Positions 1 to 7,893 of a DNA stretch of 64,000 nucleotides are shown here, one piece after another. The stretch comes from Trinickia caryophylli (GTDB taxonomy: Bacteria; Pseudomonadota; Gammaproteobacteria; Burkholderiales; Burkholderiaceae). Location: assembly GCF_034424545.1 (NCBI RefSeq), contig NZ_CP139970.1:3720001-3784000 (forward strand), given 5' to 3'. Under the pieces are notes generated by a model, which did not search any database, was not told the origin of the DNA, and saw nothing but the letters and a program-made list of their open reading frames with translations. A program made the position numbers and the translations under genes. Each line of letters opens with the position of its first letter. Positions within the stretch are counted from its first letter, which is position 1.

Positions 1-140
1 CGATACGTGTCGAAAGCGTGGCCGTTGGCGCTGACGGTCGCGAGTACGCCCATTGGCAGAAGCCAGAACGCCGCGAAGATCGCGAGCGCTGGCGCGACGA
101 GTGCGAGGCGCCAGCGCAGGGGAAACGTGATGTCATGCAT
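1..140 (-). CDS. ABC transporter permease, N-terminal fragment
   Basis: Read on the minus strand from the ATG at 140, the frame gives a short basic leader (MHDITFPLRWR) and then one hydrophobic segment typical of the first transmembrane helix of an importer permease. It runs off the window. It lies 118 bp downstream of the binding-protein gene on the same strand, as expected for a LacI-regulator, binding protein, permease operon. Only about 46 residues are visible, so the permease call rests mainly on hydrophobicity and position. Confidence 0.6.
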   Translation of the reverse strand, partial: MHDITFPLRWRLALVAPALAIFAAFWLLPMGVLATVSANGHAFDTY

Positions 141-258
141 GATGAAGGCCGCGTGAGGCGGCGAGCGATGCCAGGGTGCTGCTGCGCGCGCCTGCCGCGA
201 GGTCGGGCACGTTACGTTCCGACCTGGCGCGGCGCGCGCACACTGCGCGGATGATTCG

Positions 259-1326
259 TTACTGCACGGCTTTCAGGTAATCCTGCCCGAATTGCTGCTG
301 CTTTTCGGCCATCTTCGCGAAGTCCACGGCCTTTGCTCGCGCATAGTCGCTTGCCGGCAGGAATCTGGCGGCTGCTTCCTTGCTCATTGCGCTTGCGCGC
401 ACCGGGCGCAGATAGGCGTTGGCCCAAAGCTTCTGCCCTTCGTCGGAGAGCACGAAATCGAGCACCTTCTTGCCGTTTGCCTCATGCGGCGCGCCTTTGA
501 CGAGGCTCATGACGTACGGCACCGTGATCGTGCCTTCCTTGGGAATGACGAACGCTGCGTTCGCATGATCCTTGTACTCGGCTCGATAGGCGTCGAAGTC
601 GTAGTCGATGAGGATCGGGATCTCGCCCGAGAGCACGCGGGCGTACGCCGTCTGCTTCGGCACGATCGGGGCGTTCTTTTTCAGGTTCGCAAACCAGTCG
701 AGGGCGGGCTTGAAATTGTCGAGCGTGCCGCCGAGTGCCTGATTGACGGCCACGGCCCCGGCATAGCCGACGAATGCGCTGGAGGGATCGAGGTACCCCA
801 CCATGCCCTTGTACTCGGGCTTGAGCAGGTCCGCCCACGACTGCGGCACGGGCTTGCCTTCCAGCGCATCCTTGTTGACGAAAAAGCCCAGCGTGCCCGA
901 ATGGATCGCGAACCAGTAACCTTGCGGATCCTTGAGGCCGGCGGGGATGTCGTCCCAATGCTGCGGCTTGTAAGGCGCGACGACACCCTTGTCCTTCGCC
1001 TGGAACGCCGACGAGACGCCGAGATAAACGACGTCGGCCACGGGGCTCTTTTGCTCGGCAATCAACTGGGCGATGGCCTGCCCCGAGTTCTTGTTGTCGG
1101 ACGGCACCGCGATGCCGGTCTTTTCCTTGATGGCCTTGAGCTGGCTTGCCCAATCGGCCCACTCGGGCGGACAGTTGTAGCAGATCGCGGTTTCTTCGGC
1201 ATGCGCCGTGCCGGCGAGCGGCAGCGCGAAAGCATAGAACGCCGTGGCGCCGGTGAGGATGAAGCGCGCGAATCTGAAGCGTGCGAATCGCGCGCCGATC
1301 GACGAAGGCGAGGAACGTCGTGTCAC
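259..1326 (-). CDS. Periplasmic solute-binding protein of an ABC importer
   Basis: About 355 residues. A basic N-terminus and hydrophobic stretch ending in an AHA-type signal-peptidase site precede a mature domain of the extracellular solute-binding class used for iron, polyamine, thiamine or phosphonate ligands. A CYNCP motif lies just after the signal peptide. The GTG start at 1326 is chosen because AAGGAG lies seven bases upstream; the frame itself is open further. It sits between the lacI-type gene and the permease on the same strand, so it probably captures the ligand for that importer. The ligand is not identifiable from sequence. Confidence 0.8.
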   Translation of the reverse strand: MTRRSSPSSIGARFARFRFARFILTGATAFYAFALPLAGTAHAEETAICYNCPPEWADWASQLKAIKEKTGIAVPSDNKNSGQAIAQLIAEQKSPVADVVYLGVSSAFQAKDKGVVAPYKPQHWDDIPAGLKDPQGYWFAIHSGTLGFFVNKDALEGKPVPQSWADLLKPEYKGMVGYLDPSSAFVGYAGAVAVNQALGGTLDNFKPALDWFANLKKNAPIVPKQTAYARVLSGEIPILIDYDFDAYRAEYKDHANAAFVIPKEGTITVPYVMSLVKGAPHEANGKKVLDFVLSDEGQKLWANAYLRPVRASAMSKEAAARFLPASDYARAKAVDFAKMAEKQQQFGQDYLKAVQ

Positions 1327-1420
1327 GTGAGGTCTCCTTGCGTGCAAAGGGATGAACGTCAGAGAAAGGCCACTCCGCGGCGAGGCCGCGGAGCGTTGCC
1401 GGTGCTGCCGATACGAGCGA

Positions 1421-2464
1421 TCAGGCAATCGGCTGGACGGGCAGGGCAAGGCCGCCCGCGCCGGAGAGCGCGGCGACCGTCGCGCCCTTGCGAAGCGTGT
1501 GCGGCAGTGTGAGCGAGAGCGAATCGCCGTCGTCGGCACCCGCGATGCGGGTCATGAGCCGCTGCCACGCCGCACAGCCGATTTCCCGATTCGGCGCACA
1601 GATGCTCGCGAGCGGCGGCGAGAGCAACTCGCCCATGGCGAGGCCGTCGAAGCCGAGAATCGACATATCCTCGGGCACCGAAAAGCGCGCGCGGCGCAGC
1701 CCGCGCATGACGACCATGGCGAGCAGGTCGTTGCTGCAAAAAAGCGCGGTGGGCCGGTTCGGGCCCGCGGTCAGGTGCGAGAGCACGGAGCTCGAGAGCT
1801 CGTCCGCGTTGAAATCGACTTCGAGTGCGGGTACGGGCGTGAGCCCCGCTTGTCGCATCGCATCCTCGTAGCCGCGATAACGCAGGCGTGCCCGGTCCGA
1901 CTCCGCCAGCGTGCCCGCGAGCATGACGATGTGCCGATGGCCGTGCTCGATCAGCATGCGCACGCCGTCGAATGCGGCGCGGCGGTTGTCGACCGAAACC
2001 GACGGGCGGCGCACCGTGTCGTTGTGCATGAGCACGTAGAGCGTGCCGTCGCGCTCGAGCTTGTCGAGCAGCGGATGCGTATCGGCGTCCGCCACGGTCA
2101 GGATGAGTCCTTCAACGCGCTGCTCGAGGAGCGTTTCGATCGCGTTGCGCTCGCGCGCGGCGTCGTACTGCGTGGTCATGAGCATCAGCCGGTAACCCTG
2201 GCTCGAGGCGAGGTCGTCGATTCCCTGCAGGCATTCGGCGAAGACGGGGTTGGCGAGCGTGGGCAACACGATGCCGACGAGCCGCGTGCGCTCGCCGCGC
2301 AGTTGCCGGCCGAGCGGGCTCGGGCGGAACTGCAGTGCGTCGATGGCCTCTCGGATCTTGGCCAGGGTCACGCGATTGACCGTGTGAGGGGCGTTGATCG
2401 CGCGCGAAACGGTGGCGATGGAGAAGCCGGCGTAGGCGGCCACGTCCTTGATGGTATGTTTCAT
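1421..2464 (-). CDS. LacI-family transcriptional regulator
   Basis: 347 residues, the usual LacI/GalR length. The N-terminus (TIKDVAAYAGFSIATVSRAI) is the helix-turn-helix, followed by the hinge helix (PSPLGRQLRGERT) and a periplasmic-binding-protein-like effector domain beginning LVGIVLPTLANPVFAE. It is the first gene of a minus-strand set with the binding protein and permease downstream, so it most likely represses that importer in response to the transported ligand. A LacI-type palindrome lies about 40 bp upstream of its start, which suggests autoregulation. Confidence 0.93.
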   Translation of the reverse strand: MKHTIKDVAAYAGFSIATVSRAINAPHTVNRVTLAKIREAIDALQFRPSPLGRQLRGERTRLVGIVLPTLANPVFAECLQGIDDLASSQGYRLMLMTTQYDAARERNAIETLLEQRVEGLILTVADADTHPLLDKLERDGTLYVLMHNDTVRRPSVSVDNRRAAFDGVRMLIEHGHRHIVMLAGTLAESDRARLRYRGYEDAMRQAGLTPVPALEVDFNADELSSSVLSHLTAGPNRPTALFCSNDLLAMVVMRGLRRARFSVPEDMSILGFDGLAMGELLSPPLASICAPNREIGCAAWQRLMTRIAGADDGDSLSLTLPHTLRKGATVAALSGAGGLALPVQPIA

Positions 2465-2502
2465 TGCAGTCTGTACCGTCCGATGGAGCTGTGACTGGGA
2501 CT

Positions 2503-2514
2503 GAAAACGTTTAC
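2503..2514. promoter_or_regulatory. Putative LacI-family operator
   Basis: The sequence GAAAACGTTTAC has the perfect core palindrome AAACGTTT with a central CG, the hallmark of GalR/LacI operators. It lies about 40 bp upstream of the lacI-type start codon, in the position of a promoter or operator for the minus-strand operon. The assignment to this regulator is inferred from adjacency. Confidence 0.55.
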
Positions 2515-2710
2515 GATGCCGCGATTATCTGAGCCGATTATGACTGACACGTGACGTTTTTGGTCACATTTTGATCGGAAAAAATAGCGGGGTGCGGCTT
2601 GGCGCCGCCTTACCCGGTGGGCATAATCGCACGCGTTCGCCGAGGCGGGCCTGGCGACGGGCGCTGCTTCCTTTCATTTTCGTATTTTCTCAAGCAAAAA
2701 GGATCGACGC

Positions 2711-3541
2711 GTGAGTTCTGGATTCCTGGTCTTTCTGAGCGTCCTGCAGGGCGTCACCGAGCTTTTCCCCGTCAGCAGCCTCGGTCACACGCTGCTCGCA
2801 CCGGCGCTCGTCGGCATGCATATCGACAAGCACGCGCCGCAATTGATTCCTTTTCTCGTTGCGCTGCACCTGGGCACGGCGTTCGCGTTGCTCTGGTACT
2901 TCCGTCAGCGCTGGATCGATCTCGTGAAGGGGTGGTTCGGCACGCTGGCGGGCCGCCGCAACGACGACGGCCATATGATGTGGGCGCTGATCATCGGCAC
3001 GATTCCGGCGGGGCTCGTTGGCCTGCTGCTCGAAAAGCGGCTCGAGCGCGTGTTTCACGATTTGCGCATCGTGGCGGTGGCGCTGATCGTCAACGGGCTG
3101 CTGCTATGGCTCGGCGACCGGCTGCAGCGCTCGCGTGCGCACCGTCCGCCCGAGAAGCTCAGCTTCAGACAGGCATTCCTCGTGGGGCTCGCGCAGGTTG
3201 GCGCGCTCGTGCCCGGCTTTTCGCGCAGTGGCCTGACGATGATCGCGGGCAATGCCGCGGGGCTCACGGCGGAGCGGGCAGCTGAGTTTTCGTTCCTGCT
3301 CGGCACGCCGATCATCCTGGCGGCGGGCGTGCTGGAACTGCCGAAGCTCTTCCATTCGGGTGGCCAGCTTGCCGACGCGCTGCTTGGCGGAGTGCTGACC
3401 GCCATCGCCGCATATCTGAGCGTTCGCTTCCTGATGCGGTACTTCGAAGGACGCGGCCGGCTGGCGGCGTTCGGCGTCTACTGCGTGCTCGCGGGGGCGC
3501 TGTGCCTTGCCTGGTTCATGACCCACCCGCAGCCGGTCTGA
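2711..3541 (+). CDS. uppP: Undecaprenyl-diphosphatase (BacA family)
   Basis: 276-residue multi-span membrane protein that dephosphorylates undecaprenyl pyrophosphate to recycle the lipid carrier for peptidoglycan synthesis; this activity confers bacitracin resistance. Both family signatures are visible: [15 protein letters not shown] near the N-terminus (normally QGxTEFLPISSSGH) and [14 protein letters not shown] in the second half. The GTG start follows AAGGA. It stands alone, upstream of a tRNA gene. Leucine in place of the third serine of the SSSGH motif is a small deviation. Confidence 0.94.
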   Translation: MSSGFLVFLSVLQGVTELFPVSSLGHTLLAPALVGMHIDKHAPQLIPFLVALHLGTAFALLWYFRQRWIDLVKGWFGTLAGRRNDDGHMMWALIIGTIPAGLVGLLLEKRLERVFHDLRIVAVALIVNGLLLWLGDRLQRSRAHRPPEKLSFRQAFLVGLAQVGALVPGFSRSGLTMIAGNAAGLTAERAAEFSFLLGTPIILAAGVLELPKLFHSGGQLADALLGGVLTAIAAYLSVRFLMRYFEGRGRLAAFGVYCVLAGALCLAWFMTHPQPV

Positions 3542-3560
3542 CGCCTCTTCCGGCGGGGCT

Positions 3561-3589
3561 TTGGACTGGGGCCGTATCGGTTATATAAT
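3561..3589 (+). promoter_or_regulatory. Sigma-70 promoter of tRNA-Arg
   Basis: TTGGAC at 3561-3566 and a perfect TATAAT at 3584-3589 are separated by 17 bp. The tRNA starts about 48 bp after the -10 box, and a GC-rich stretch follows the -10 as at many stable-RNA promoters. Confidence 0.75.
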
Positions 3590-3636
3590 GCGGCCCCCGG
3601 CGCGCCTGTGGGCGCGTCGTACAATGGCAGTTTCGC

Positions 3637-3711
3637 CTCCCCATAGTTCAACGGATAGAACACGGGTCTTCTAAACCTGAAATCGAGGTTCGATTCCTCG
3701 TGGGGGGGCCA
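3637..3711 (+). tRNA. tRNA-Arg (anticodon UCU)
   Basis: Cloverleaf parts are readable: acceptor strands 3637-3643 and 3701-3707, D-stem gttc/gaac from 3646, anticodon loop cttctaa carrying TCT, T-arm CGAGG-TTCGATT-CCTCG at 3684-3700, discriminator G and an encoded CCA at 3709-3711. The 3' half is the integration target of the adjacent element and remains intact. The exact 5' end could be one base earlier. Confidence 0.92.
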
Positions 3712-3713
3712 AA
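3691..3713. repeat. Left attachment site (tRNA 3' end)
   Basis: A 23-bp stretch starting in the T-loop of the tRNA and running through CCA into AAA is repeated exactly at 16557-16579, in the same orientation. The identity breaks at the flanking base on both sides. The integrase gene begins about 170 bp away. This is the classic arrangement of tRNA-targeted integration, in which the element leaves the tRNA gene whole. Confidence 0.9.
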
Positions 3714-3725
3714 TAAGCTCCTAAC

Positions 3726-3848
3726 GTTTCCCATCCTCTACCAAAATCCCAGGCCAGTCAAGGGCTTGCGGCTGATTCACTTACCATCTGTTCCCAAGGT
3801 TTCCCATTGACACCCACATTCGGCGGGGGTACTTTTCGGGGTACTTTT
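3726..3848. repeat. Candidate integrase arm-type sites
   Basis: Between the attachment site and the integrase start, GTTTCCCAT occurs twice (3726-3734 and 3799-3807) with a related GTTCCCAA at 3790-3797. GGGTACTTTT also occurs twice in tandem, around 3827-3848. Short direct repeats beside an att core are typical arm-binding sites for tyrosine integrases. The function is inferred from position. Confidence 0.45.
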
Positions 3849-3858
3849 TGACCGAGAT

Positions 3859-3875
3859 GGGGTATCAGATACCCC
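3859..3875. promoter_or_regulatory. Palindrome just upstream of integrase
   Basis: GGGGTAT-cag-ATACCCC is a perfect inverted repeat of 7-bp arms ending 9 bp before the chosen integrase start codon. It could be an operator for integrase control or fold over its translation start. No ligand is known. Confidence 0.4.
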
Positions 3876-3884
3876 CAGTTGCGG

Positions 3885-5084
3885 ATGCCCTCGAAACCCC
3901 TGACGGACGCCGCTGCGCGCGCCGCAAAGCCTCGCGAGAAGGCCTATAAGCTGGCCGACGGCCAAGGCATGTATCTACACGTAGCGCCGAATGGCGCGAA
4001 ATACTGGCGGCTGAAGTACCGAGTCGACGGCAAGGAGAGGGTGCATGCCATTGGCATCTATCCGGCAGTCTCCTTACTCGCTGCCCGCAAGGCGCGCGAC
4101 GCCATCAAAGACCAGATCCGCGCCGGCCTTGACCCAGCTCACGAGAAACGCCGCGCGAAAATCGACGCCGGCCTGCGGCGCACGAACTCCTTCGAGGCGA
4201 TCGCGCGCGAGTGGCACGACGCAAAATGCCAGACGTGGAAACAGGGATATGCGGACGGCGTGATGAAGCTGCTCGAGAAGGAACTCTTCCCGTCGCTCGG
4301 CGCGCAGCCGATTGCGGAGATCGCGGCGCCTGAGCTGCTTGCGGTGCTGCGAAAGATCGAGGCACGCGGTGCGCTCGAAATGTCGAAGAAGTCGATGCAG
4401 ATCGCCGGCCAGATATTCCGCTTTGGCGTGGCCACTGGCCGCGCCCAGCGCGACCCGACGCCGGATCTCAAAGGGGCGTTGAAAACGCGGAAGGTCAAGC
4501 ATATGGCGCGCGTCACCGAGGCCGAGTTGCCCGAGCTCATGCGGAAGATCTCCGCCTACGATGGCGAGTTCCAGACGCGGTTGGCGCTGCAGTTCATGGC
4601 GTTGACGTTCGTGCGCACCGGCGAGCTGCGATACGCCGAGTGGAGCGAAATCGACGAGGCGAAGGCGGAGTGGCGCATTCCAGCCGAGCGGATGAAAATG
4701 CCGGCGCCACACATTGTCCCGTTGTCGACGCAGGCGCTCGAGGTGATTCGTCAGCTCAGGGAGCTCAACGGCCGGTGGCGGTGGGTGTTCCCGAGCCAGT
4801 CGAACACGCAGAAGCCGATCAGCGAGAACACGATCCTGTTCGCCTTGTACCGGATGGGCTACCACTCACGGATGACCGGTCACGGCTTCCGCGGGCTGGC
4901 GTCCACCATACTGAACGAGCAGGGCTTTCAGTCGGACTGGATCGAGCGTCAGTTGGCGCACAGTGAGCGGGACGACGTGCGCGCGGCCTACAATCACGCT
5001 CAGTACCTGTCGGAGCGGCGCCGGATGATGCAGTGGTGGGGGGATTATCTCGATCGAGCGTCGCTCGACGGTTACAGTTTGTAA
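3885..5084 (+). CDS. int: P4-type tyrosine integrase
   Basis: About 399 residues with the expected layout: N-terminal DUF4102-type arm-binding domain (LTDAAARAAKP, then YLHVAPNGAKYWRLKYR), a SAM-like core-binding domain, and a catalytic domain. Catalytic residues, counted from this start, are R244 (VRTGELR), H333 and R336 (HGFRG), H359 (LAHSE) and the nucleophile Y369 (AAYNHAQY). It catalyses site-specific recombination between the att sites. It lies directly beside the tRNA-Arg attachment site. An upstream TTG at 3879 is an alternative start; neither start has a strong ribosome site. Confidence 0.95.
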   Translation: MPSKPLTDAAARAAKPREKAYKLADGQGMYLHVAPNGAKYWRLKYRVDGKERVHAIGIYPAVSLLAARKARDAIKDQIRAGLDPAHEKRRAKIDAGLRRTNSFEAIAREWHDAKCQTWKQGYADGVMKLLEKELFPSLGAQPIAEIAAPELLAVLRKIEARGALEMSKKSMQIAGQIFRFGVATGRAQRDPTPDLKGALKTRKVKHMARVTEAELPELMRKISAYDGEFQTRLALQFMALTFVRTGELRYAEWSEIDEAKAEWRIPAERMKMPAPHIVPLSTQALEVIRQLRELNGRWRWVFPSQSNTQKPISENTILFALYRMGYHSRMTGHGFRGLASTILNEQGFQSDWIERQLAHSERDDVRAAYNHAQYLSERRRMMQWWGDYLDRASLDGYSL

Positions 5085-5245
5085 GAAAAGTCACCATAGG
5101 GTGACTGATGCTCGCGGACAGTCGGCACACCCGGTTGCGGACGGTTGTGCTTCCACGCGAACAAAGCGTTACCAACGGTTGAGGAATCCCTAAACTTTTA
5201 GTTGTAGAATGCCGTTAAGTAACTTAAACCCGCCGGAGAGTCACT

Positions 5246-5416
5246 ATGAACACGAAAGACACGAAAAAGCCCGTGTCGAGTTCGGCTCGTCCGATGATTG
5301 CACCGAAGAACGTGGTTCGCGTTTCCAACGAGTCAGATCGTCGCACGGTCGTTTCCGCAGCTCGAGCAGTCATCAACGAGCATCGCGACGTCATCAAGGC
5401 GCTAGCGAAGCGCTGA
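5246..5416 (+). CDS. Putative antitoxin of the Doc module
   Basis: 56-residue basic protein whose second half (ESDRRTVVSAARAVINEH) looks helical. It ends three bases before the Doc toxin start, the standard antitoxin-toxin order. I do not recognise a Phd or YefM fold with certainty, so the antitoxin role rests on size, charge and tight coupling. A short inverted repeat (TTAAG-taa-CTTAA, 5215-5227) just upstream could be the autoregulatory operator. Confidence 0.6.
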   Translation: MNTKDTKKPVSSSARPMIAPKNVVRVSNESDRRTVVSAARAVINEHRDVIKALAKR

Positions 5417-5419
5417 CGC

Positions 5420-5821
5420 GTGCTGGACGCCGCTTTCGTTCTTCAGATTCACGAAGAAATCCTTCTGGAAGAGCCCGGGCTCCCTGGTTTTGCCGGCCCC
5501 GGGTTTGCTGGCCTAGAAAGCGCGCTCGCTCGGATAGACAACTGGGCCGCATATGCGGGTCTGAACGATGTTTTTGGTATCGCGGCAATGTACGCCGTCG
5601 CGATCGCGCGGGGGCACATCTTCAATGACGCCAATAAGCGGACGGCCCTTGTCGCAGCTCTCACATACCTGAAACTTCAGGATATCAACGTCGAGCGCAA
5701 TGCTCGCCTTGAGGACGACATGGTGCATGTCGCCGAAGGAAGGCTTGACGTTCAAGGATTCGCGAACATCGTAGCCAGCATCGCATTAGGCTTTGACGAC
5801 TTCGACGTCATTCCGAAGTAG
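5420..5821 (+). CDS. doc: Doc-family toxin (Fic fold)
   Basis: 133 residues, close to the family norm. The Fic/Doc motif is complete: RGHIFNDANKRTAL with the catalytic histidine at about residue 66, followed by the conserved helix VAALTYLKLQ. Doc enzymes phosphorylate elongation factor Tu and stop translation when the antitoxin is lost, which stabilises mobile elements. GTG start, coupled to the antitoxin gene upstream and followed at once by a terminator, so the pair is one unit. A truncated relative lies near the other end of the element. Confidence 0.9.
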   Translation: MLDAAFVLQIHEEILLEEPGLPGFAGPGFAGLESALARIDNWAAYAGLNDVFGIAAMYAVAIARGHIFNDANKRTALVAALTYLKLQDINVERNARLEDDMVHVAEGRLDVQGFANIVASIALGFDDFDVIPK

Positions 5822-5841
5822 CCCGCCCCGCGCGGGCTTTT
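5821..5841 (+). terminator. Rho-independent terminator after doc
   Basis: GCCCGC, a five-base loop and GCGGGC followed by TTTT. It begins at the last base of the doc stop codon. Confidence 0.75.
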
Positions 5842-6166
5842 CACGTCTGCCGCGTGGTCGCCGCGCTGGACGCTACCGGGAACGGGGTTGGCCCCATTAC
5901 CGGTACATTCTGGCGGCCCAGCAGCACCGACGCAATTTCTCGCCGGGTCCGCGTAGCGAGGTTTCCTCGGATTGAGTAAAGCTGACGAACTCCGCGGCGC
6001 TCGGCACCTCGATCGCCTCGCTAACCCGCAGCGGAGGCTGCTCCGGCGGCATCCCATCCATCGCGCCGAGCCGCACCGTCTCCGCCGGCAGCATCCGCGC
6101 TAGAATCCCGGCAGCCCGCCGCGAGCGGGCTTTCGCACATTCGACGTTTGAAATGCGAGGTGCGAA
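5842..6166. other. No convincing gene
   Basis: Between the doc terminator and the next small gene I see only weak frames. A minus-strand frame crosses the stretch, but it lacks a ribosome site and recognisable features, and it overlaps the better-supported plus-strand gene that follows. Confidence 0.4.
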
Positions 6167-6391
6167 ATGCAGGGAGGAGCGCAACACCGAGCCGATCGAG
6201 CCCGGCTCAAGAAAAAGCGCCGGTCGTGGTGGGCTGGCCAGCCTCCTAAGACCGAAGTGCAACTCGGTCGCTTGATCGACACGCCGACGCCGTGCAGCTG
6301 CTGGATGTGTGGCAATCCGAGGCGTTACCTCGGTGAACGAACGATCGGCGAACGTCGATGGGCTCAGTATGTCGATGATGACGGGAAATAG
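6167..6391 (+). CDS. Small phage-type protein with CxxC-like motif
   Basis: About 74 residues: basic N-terminal half (RADRARLKKKRRSWW), then CSCWMCGNPRR and a charged tail. The pattern resembles small cysteine-containing proteins often carried by prophages and genomic islands, which may bind a metal. The function is unknown. The annotated ATG may be upstream of the true start. Confidence 0.6.
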   Translation: MQGGAQHRADRARLKKKRRSWWAGQPPKTEVQLGRLIDTPTPCSCWMCGNPRRYLGERTIGERRWAQYVDDDGK

Positions 6392-6457
6392 ACCGCGCTA
6401 CTGATTGTCTGCGAGCGCGCGAATCTCACTATGTGGCTATCGCATGGTCGATAGTCA

Positions 6458-6712
6458 CTAGAGCTCGATCTCAGCCCCGATCTCCCGCATCTTCGCGAGT
6501 ACGCGTTCGAACTCTTCGGCTGAGAGCACGAGACGCGCAGCGCCAAAGAACAGTATCTGCGGGCTCATCTGGCGCGGTTCGGCGCGGCCCGTGTATTTGC
6601 GCCATTGCTGACCGTCGGCGACGCCGAATAGCTCGGCCATCTGGTTGCCAGTTTGACCTAGCTCGTTCTTGAGGCGCTGAAAATCTTCAGGGCTTGGTGA
6701 AAAATATTTCAT
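6458..6712 (-). CDS. Small phage XRE-like protein
   Basis: 84 residues from the ATG at 6712. The pattern FQRLKNELGQTGNQMAELFG, then QQWRKYTG, reads as a degenerate helix-turn-helix of the lambda-repressor type seen in small phage regulators. It lies on the minus strand with the excisionase gene. It probably helps regulate the early region, but the call is by pattern only. Confidence 0.6.
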   Translation of the reverse strand: MKYFSPSPEDFQRLKNELGQTGNQMAELFGVADGQQWRKYTGRAEPRQMSPQILFFGAARLVLSAEEFERVLAKMREIGAEIEL

Positions 6713-6791
6713 GCGAAACGCCTTTGGGTATCGATCAAATTGCGCCGGCAACCGATCGCGCCATCGTCGCGAAGACCTTCGCCGCGACTCC

Positions 6792-7022
6792 CTATCGCAG
6801 CCGCTCGCGCATCGCTTGCCAGTCTATCCCGATCGATCCTTCGACCCACTCGTTGAACCCGTCGATATTGACGAGGATGCGGCCATCGGGCGCTTTGACG
6901 CACACGCGATCTTTCTCCCATGTGCCGTCATGGATCTTTCCACGGATCGCCTTCTCTGTGTAGCCGGAGAGTTCGGCGAATCTGCCGATGGTGACGCGGC
7001 GGATAGGATAGATTTTCATCAT
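6792..7022 (-). CDS. xis: Excisionase-like protein
   Basis: 76 residues. VTIGRFAELSGYTEKAIRGK is a MerR-type winged helix. It is followed by DGTWEKDRVCVKAPDGRILVN, the wing typical of phage excisionases. Such proteins bend att-site DNA and steer the integrase towards excision. It is divergent from the DUF4224-type gene at 7039 with only 16 bp between the start codons, so the two are likely co-controlled. Tandem ATG codons at 7022 and 7019 are both possible starts. Confidence 0.8.
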   Translation of the reverse strand: MMKIYPIRRVTIGRFAELSGYTEKAIRGKIHDGTWEKDRVCVKAPDGRILVNIDGFNEWVEGSIGIDWQAMRERLR

Positions 7023-7038
7023 TCGTTGGACCTTGGCT

Positions 7039-7272
7039 ATGAGCGACTATCTATCGTCCCATGAGCTGGCCGACTTGATCGGTTGCAAACCAAACCAACG
7101 CCTGATCATGATTCGCTGGCTCGAGGCTCGTCGATGGAAATTCGTGGTGGACCGAAACGGCTTGCCGAAGGTTCTTCGCGCGTATCGAGACTGGAAGCTC
7201 GGCATCAGCGAAGAGCGGCCTGATGCTCGTTACGATGCCGGCCCGAACCTCGATGCATTCAAGAAGGGCTGA
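7039..7272 (+). CDS. DUF4224-type phage protein
   Basis: 77 residues. YLSSHELADLIGCKPNQRLI followed by WLEARRWKFVVDRNGLPKV is the pattern of small phage proteins with a DUF4224 helix-turn-helix. These usually sit beside excisionase or integrase genes and probably bind DNA. The ATG at 7039 is preferred over the in-frame TTG at 7033. A second, broken member lies at 9167-9379. Confidence 0.75.
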   Translation: MSDYLSSHELADLIGCKPNQRLIMIRWLEARRWKFVVDRNGLPKVLRAYRDWKLGISEERPDARYDAGPNLDAFKKG

Positions 7273-7322
7273 TGAATCGTGCGTCAGCCTGTCGCGTTTT
7301 CCCTAGCCATCGAAAAATCGGC

Positions 7323-7351
7323 TTGACGTTCGTGCGGTAGCGCACGATACT
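7323..7351 (+). promoter_or_regulatory. Promoter with internal palindromic operator
   Basis: TTGACG and GATACT are separated by exactly 17 bp. The spacer holds CGTGCG-gtag-CGCACG (7331-7346), a perfect 6-bp-arm palindrome placed where a bound repressor would block RNA polymerase. A perfect hairpin (GTCGCTG/CAGCGAC, 7358-7377) follows in the leader. Transcription would run into the terminator at 7411 and then the C4-like RNA, as in an immunity region. Confidence 0.6.
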
Positions 7352-7410
7352 TGAATCGTCGCTGAGACAACAGCGACTGGGTTTGGCGACCCGGACAACA
7401 CAGGCGGACG

Positions 7411-7433
7411 ACCGCCGCTAGGCGGTATTTTTT
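7411..7433 (+). terminator. Terminator or attenuator in the leader
   Basis: ACCGCC-gcta-GGCGGT followed by A and six T. It lies between the promoter at 7323 and the C4-like RNA, so it could limit read-through into the downstream operon. Confidence 0.65.
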
Positions 7434-7464
7434 CGTCCGTTGTATCATTGCGCACCCAGTTTAT

Positions 7465-7547
7465 GGGTGGGTCGTGATGGGGATGCGCTCGCGCGCATGC
7501 CGGTTCCTGTGTTCCGGTTCGCCAACCCCGTCACGTGCCCGCCCACC
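7465..7547 (+). ncRNA. C4-like antisense RNA
   Basis: The ends pair into a long stem: 7466-7482 with 7526-7547, leaving a five-base bulge. The stem encloses two hairpins, ATGCGC/GCGCAT and CCGG/CCGG. This is the architecture of the phage P1/P4 C4 RNA. The loop of the second hairpin (7502-7513) is complementary over 12 positions, with one G-U, to 7577-7588. That target contains the ribosome site AGGAG of the next gene (ATG at 7592). C4 RNAs act by this kind of pairing to block translation or promote termination. The identification is by fold and target, without a covariance search. Confidence 0.7.
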
Positions 7548-7591
7548 TCATTTGGCGATGGGAGGCGGGCTCTTGAAACACAGGAGCCATC

Positions 7592-7795
7592 ATGCCCAAC
7601 GTATCCGTTCGCCCCGAGCACGCCCAGCAACTTATCTCCATCATCACTCAAGCCATTCGCGCGGCTGCTTTGGCCCCATCGGAACGCGAAGCGCTAGACA
7701 TCGCCGGCGCAGCATTGGCCAGCGCCGCTGCGCTTGCGAAGGCCGATTCGAATCAGCGTTCTGAGCCCATCCTCAGCCTCTTTTCGACGAATTGA
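7592..7795 (+). CDS. Hypothetical protein, likely C4-RNA target
   Basis: 67 residues, mostly alanine-rich helix (IRAAALAPSEREALDIAGAA). Ribosome site AGGAG lies six bases before the ATG and is complementary to a loop of the upstream C4-like RNA. In P1-type systems the gene at this position is an antirepressor or its leader; this small protein is not recognisable as either. The function is unknown. Confidence 0.6.
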   Translation: MPNVSVRPEHAQQLISIITQAIRAAALAPSEREALDIAGAALASAAALAKADSNQRSEPILSLFSTN

Positions 7796-7893
7796 TCTCG
7801 TGACTGCCAGTCGCAGAATCTGCGCTGGGACGCAAAGGAAGTGCGATCACATCATTGGTTAGCACTCCGAATTATTAGATGATGGAGAGTGAT

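Noticed and set aside
5089..5106. Hairpin AGTCACC/GGTGACT after the integrase as a terminator
   Set aside because: Perfect stem but no T tract, so termination is not supported.
5897..6262. Minus-strand frame of 121 codons
   Set aside because: No ribosome site, no recognisable text, and it overlaps a better plus-strand gene.
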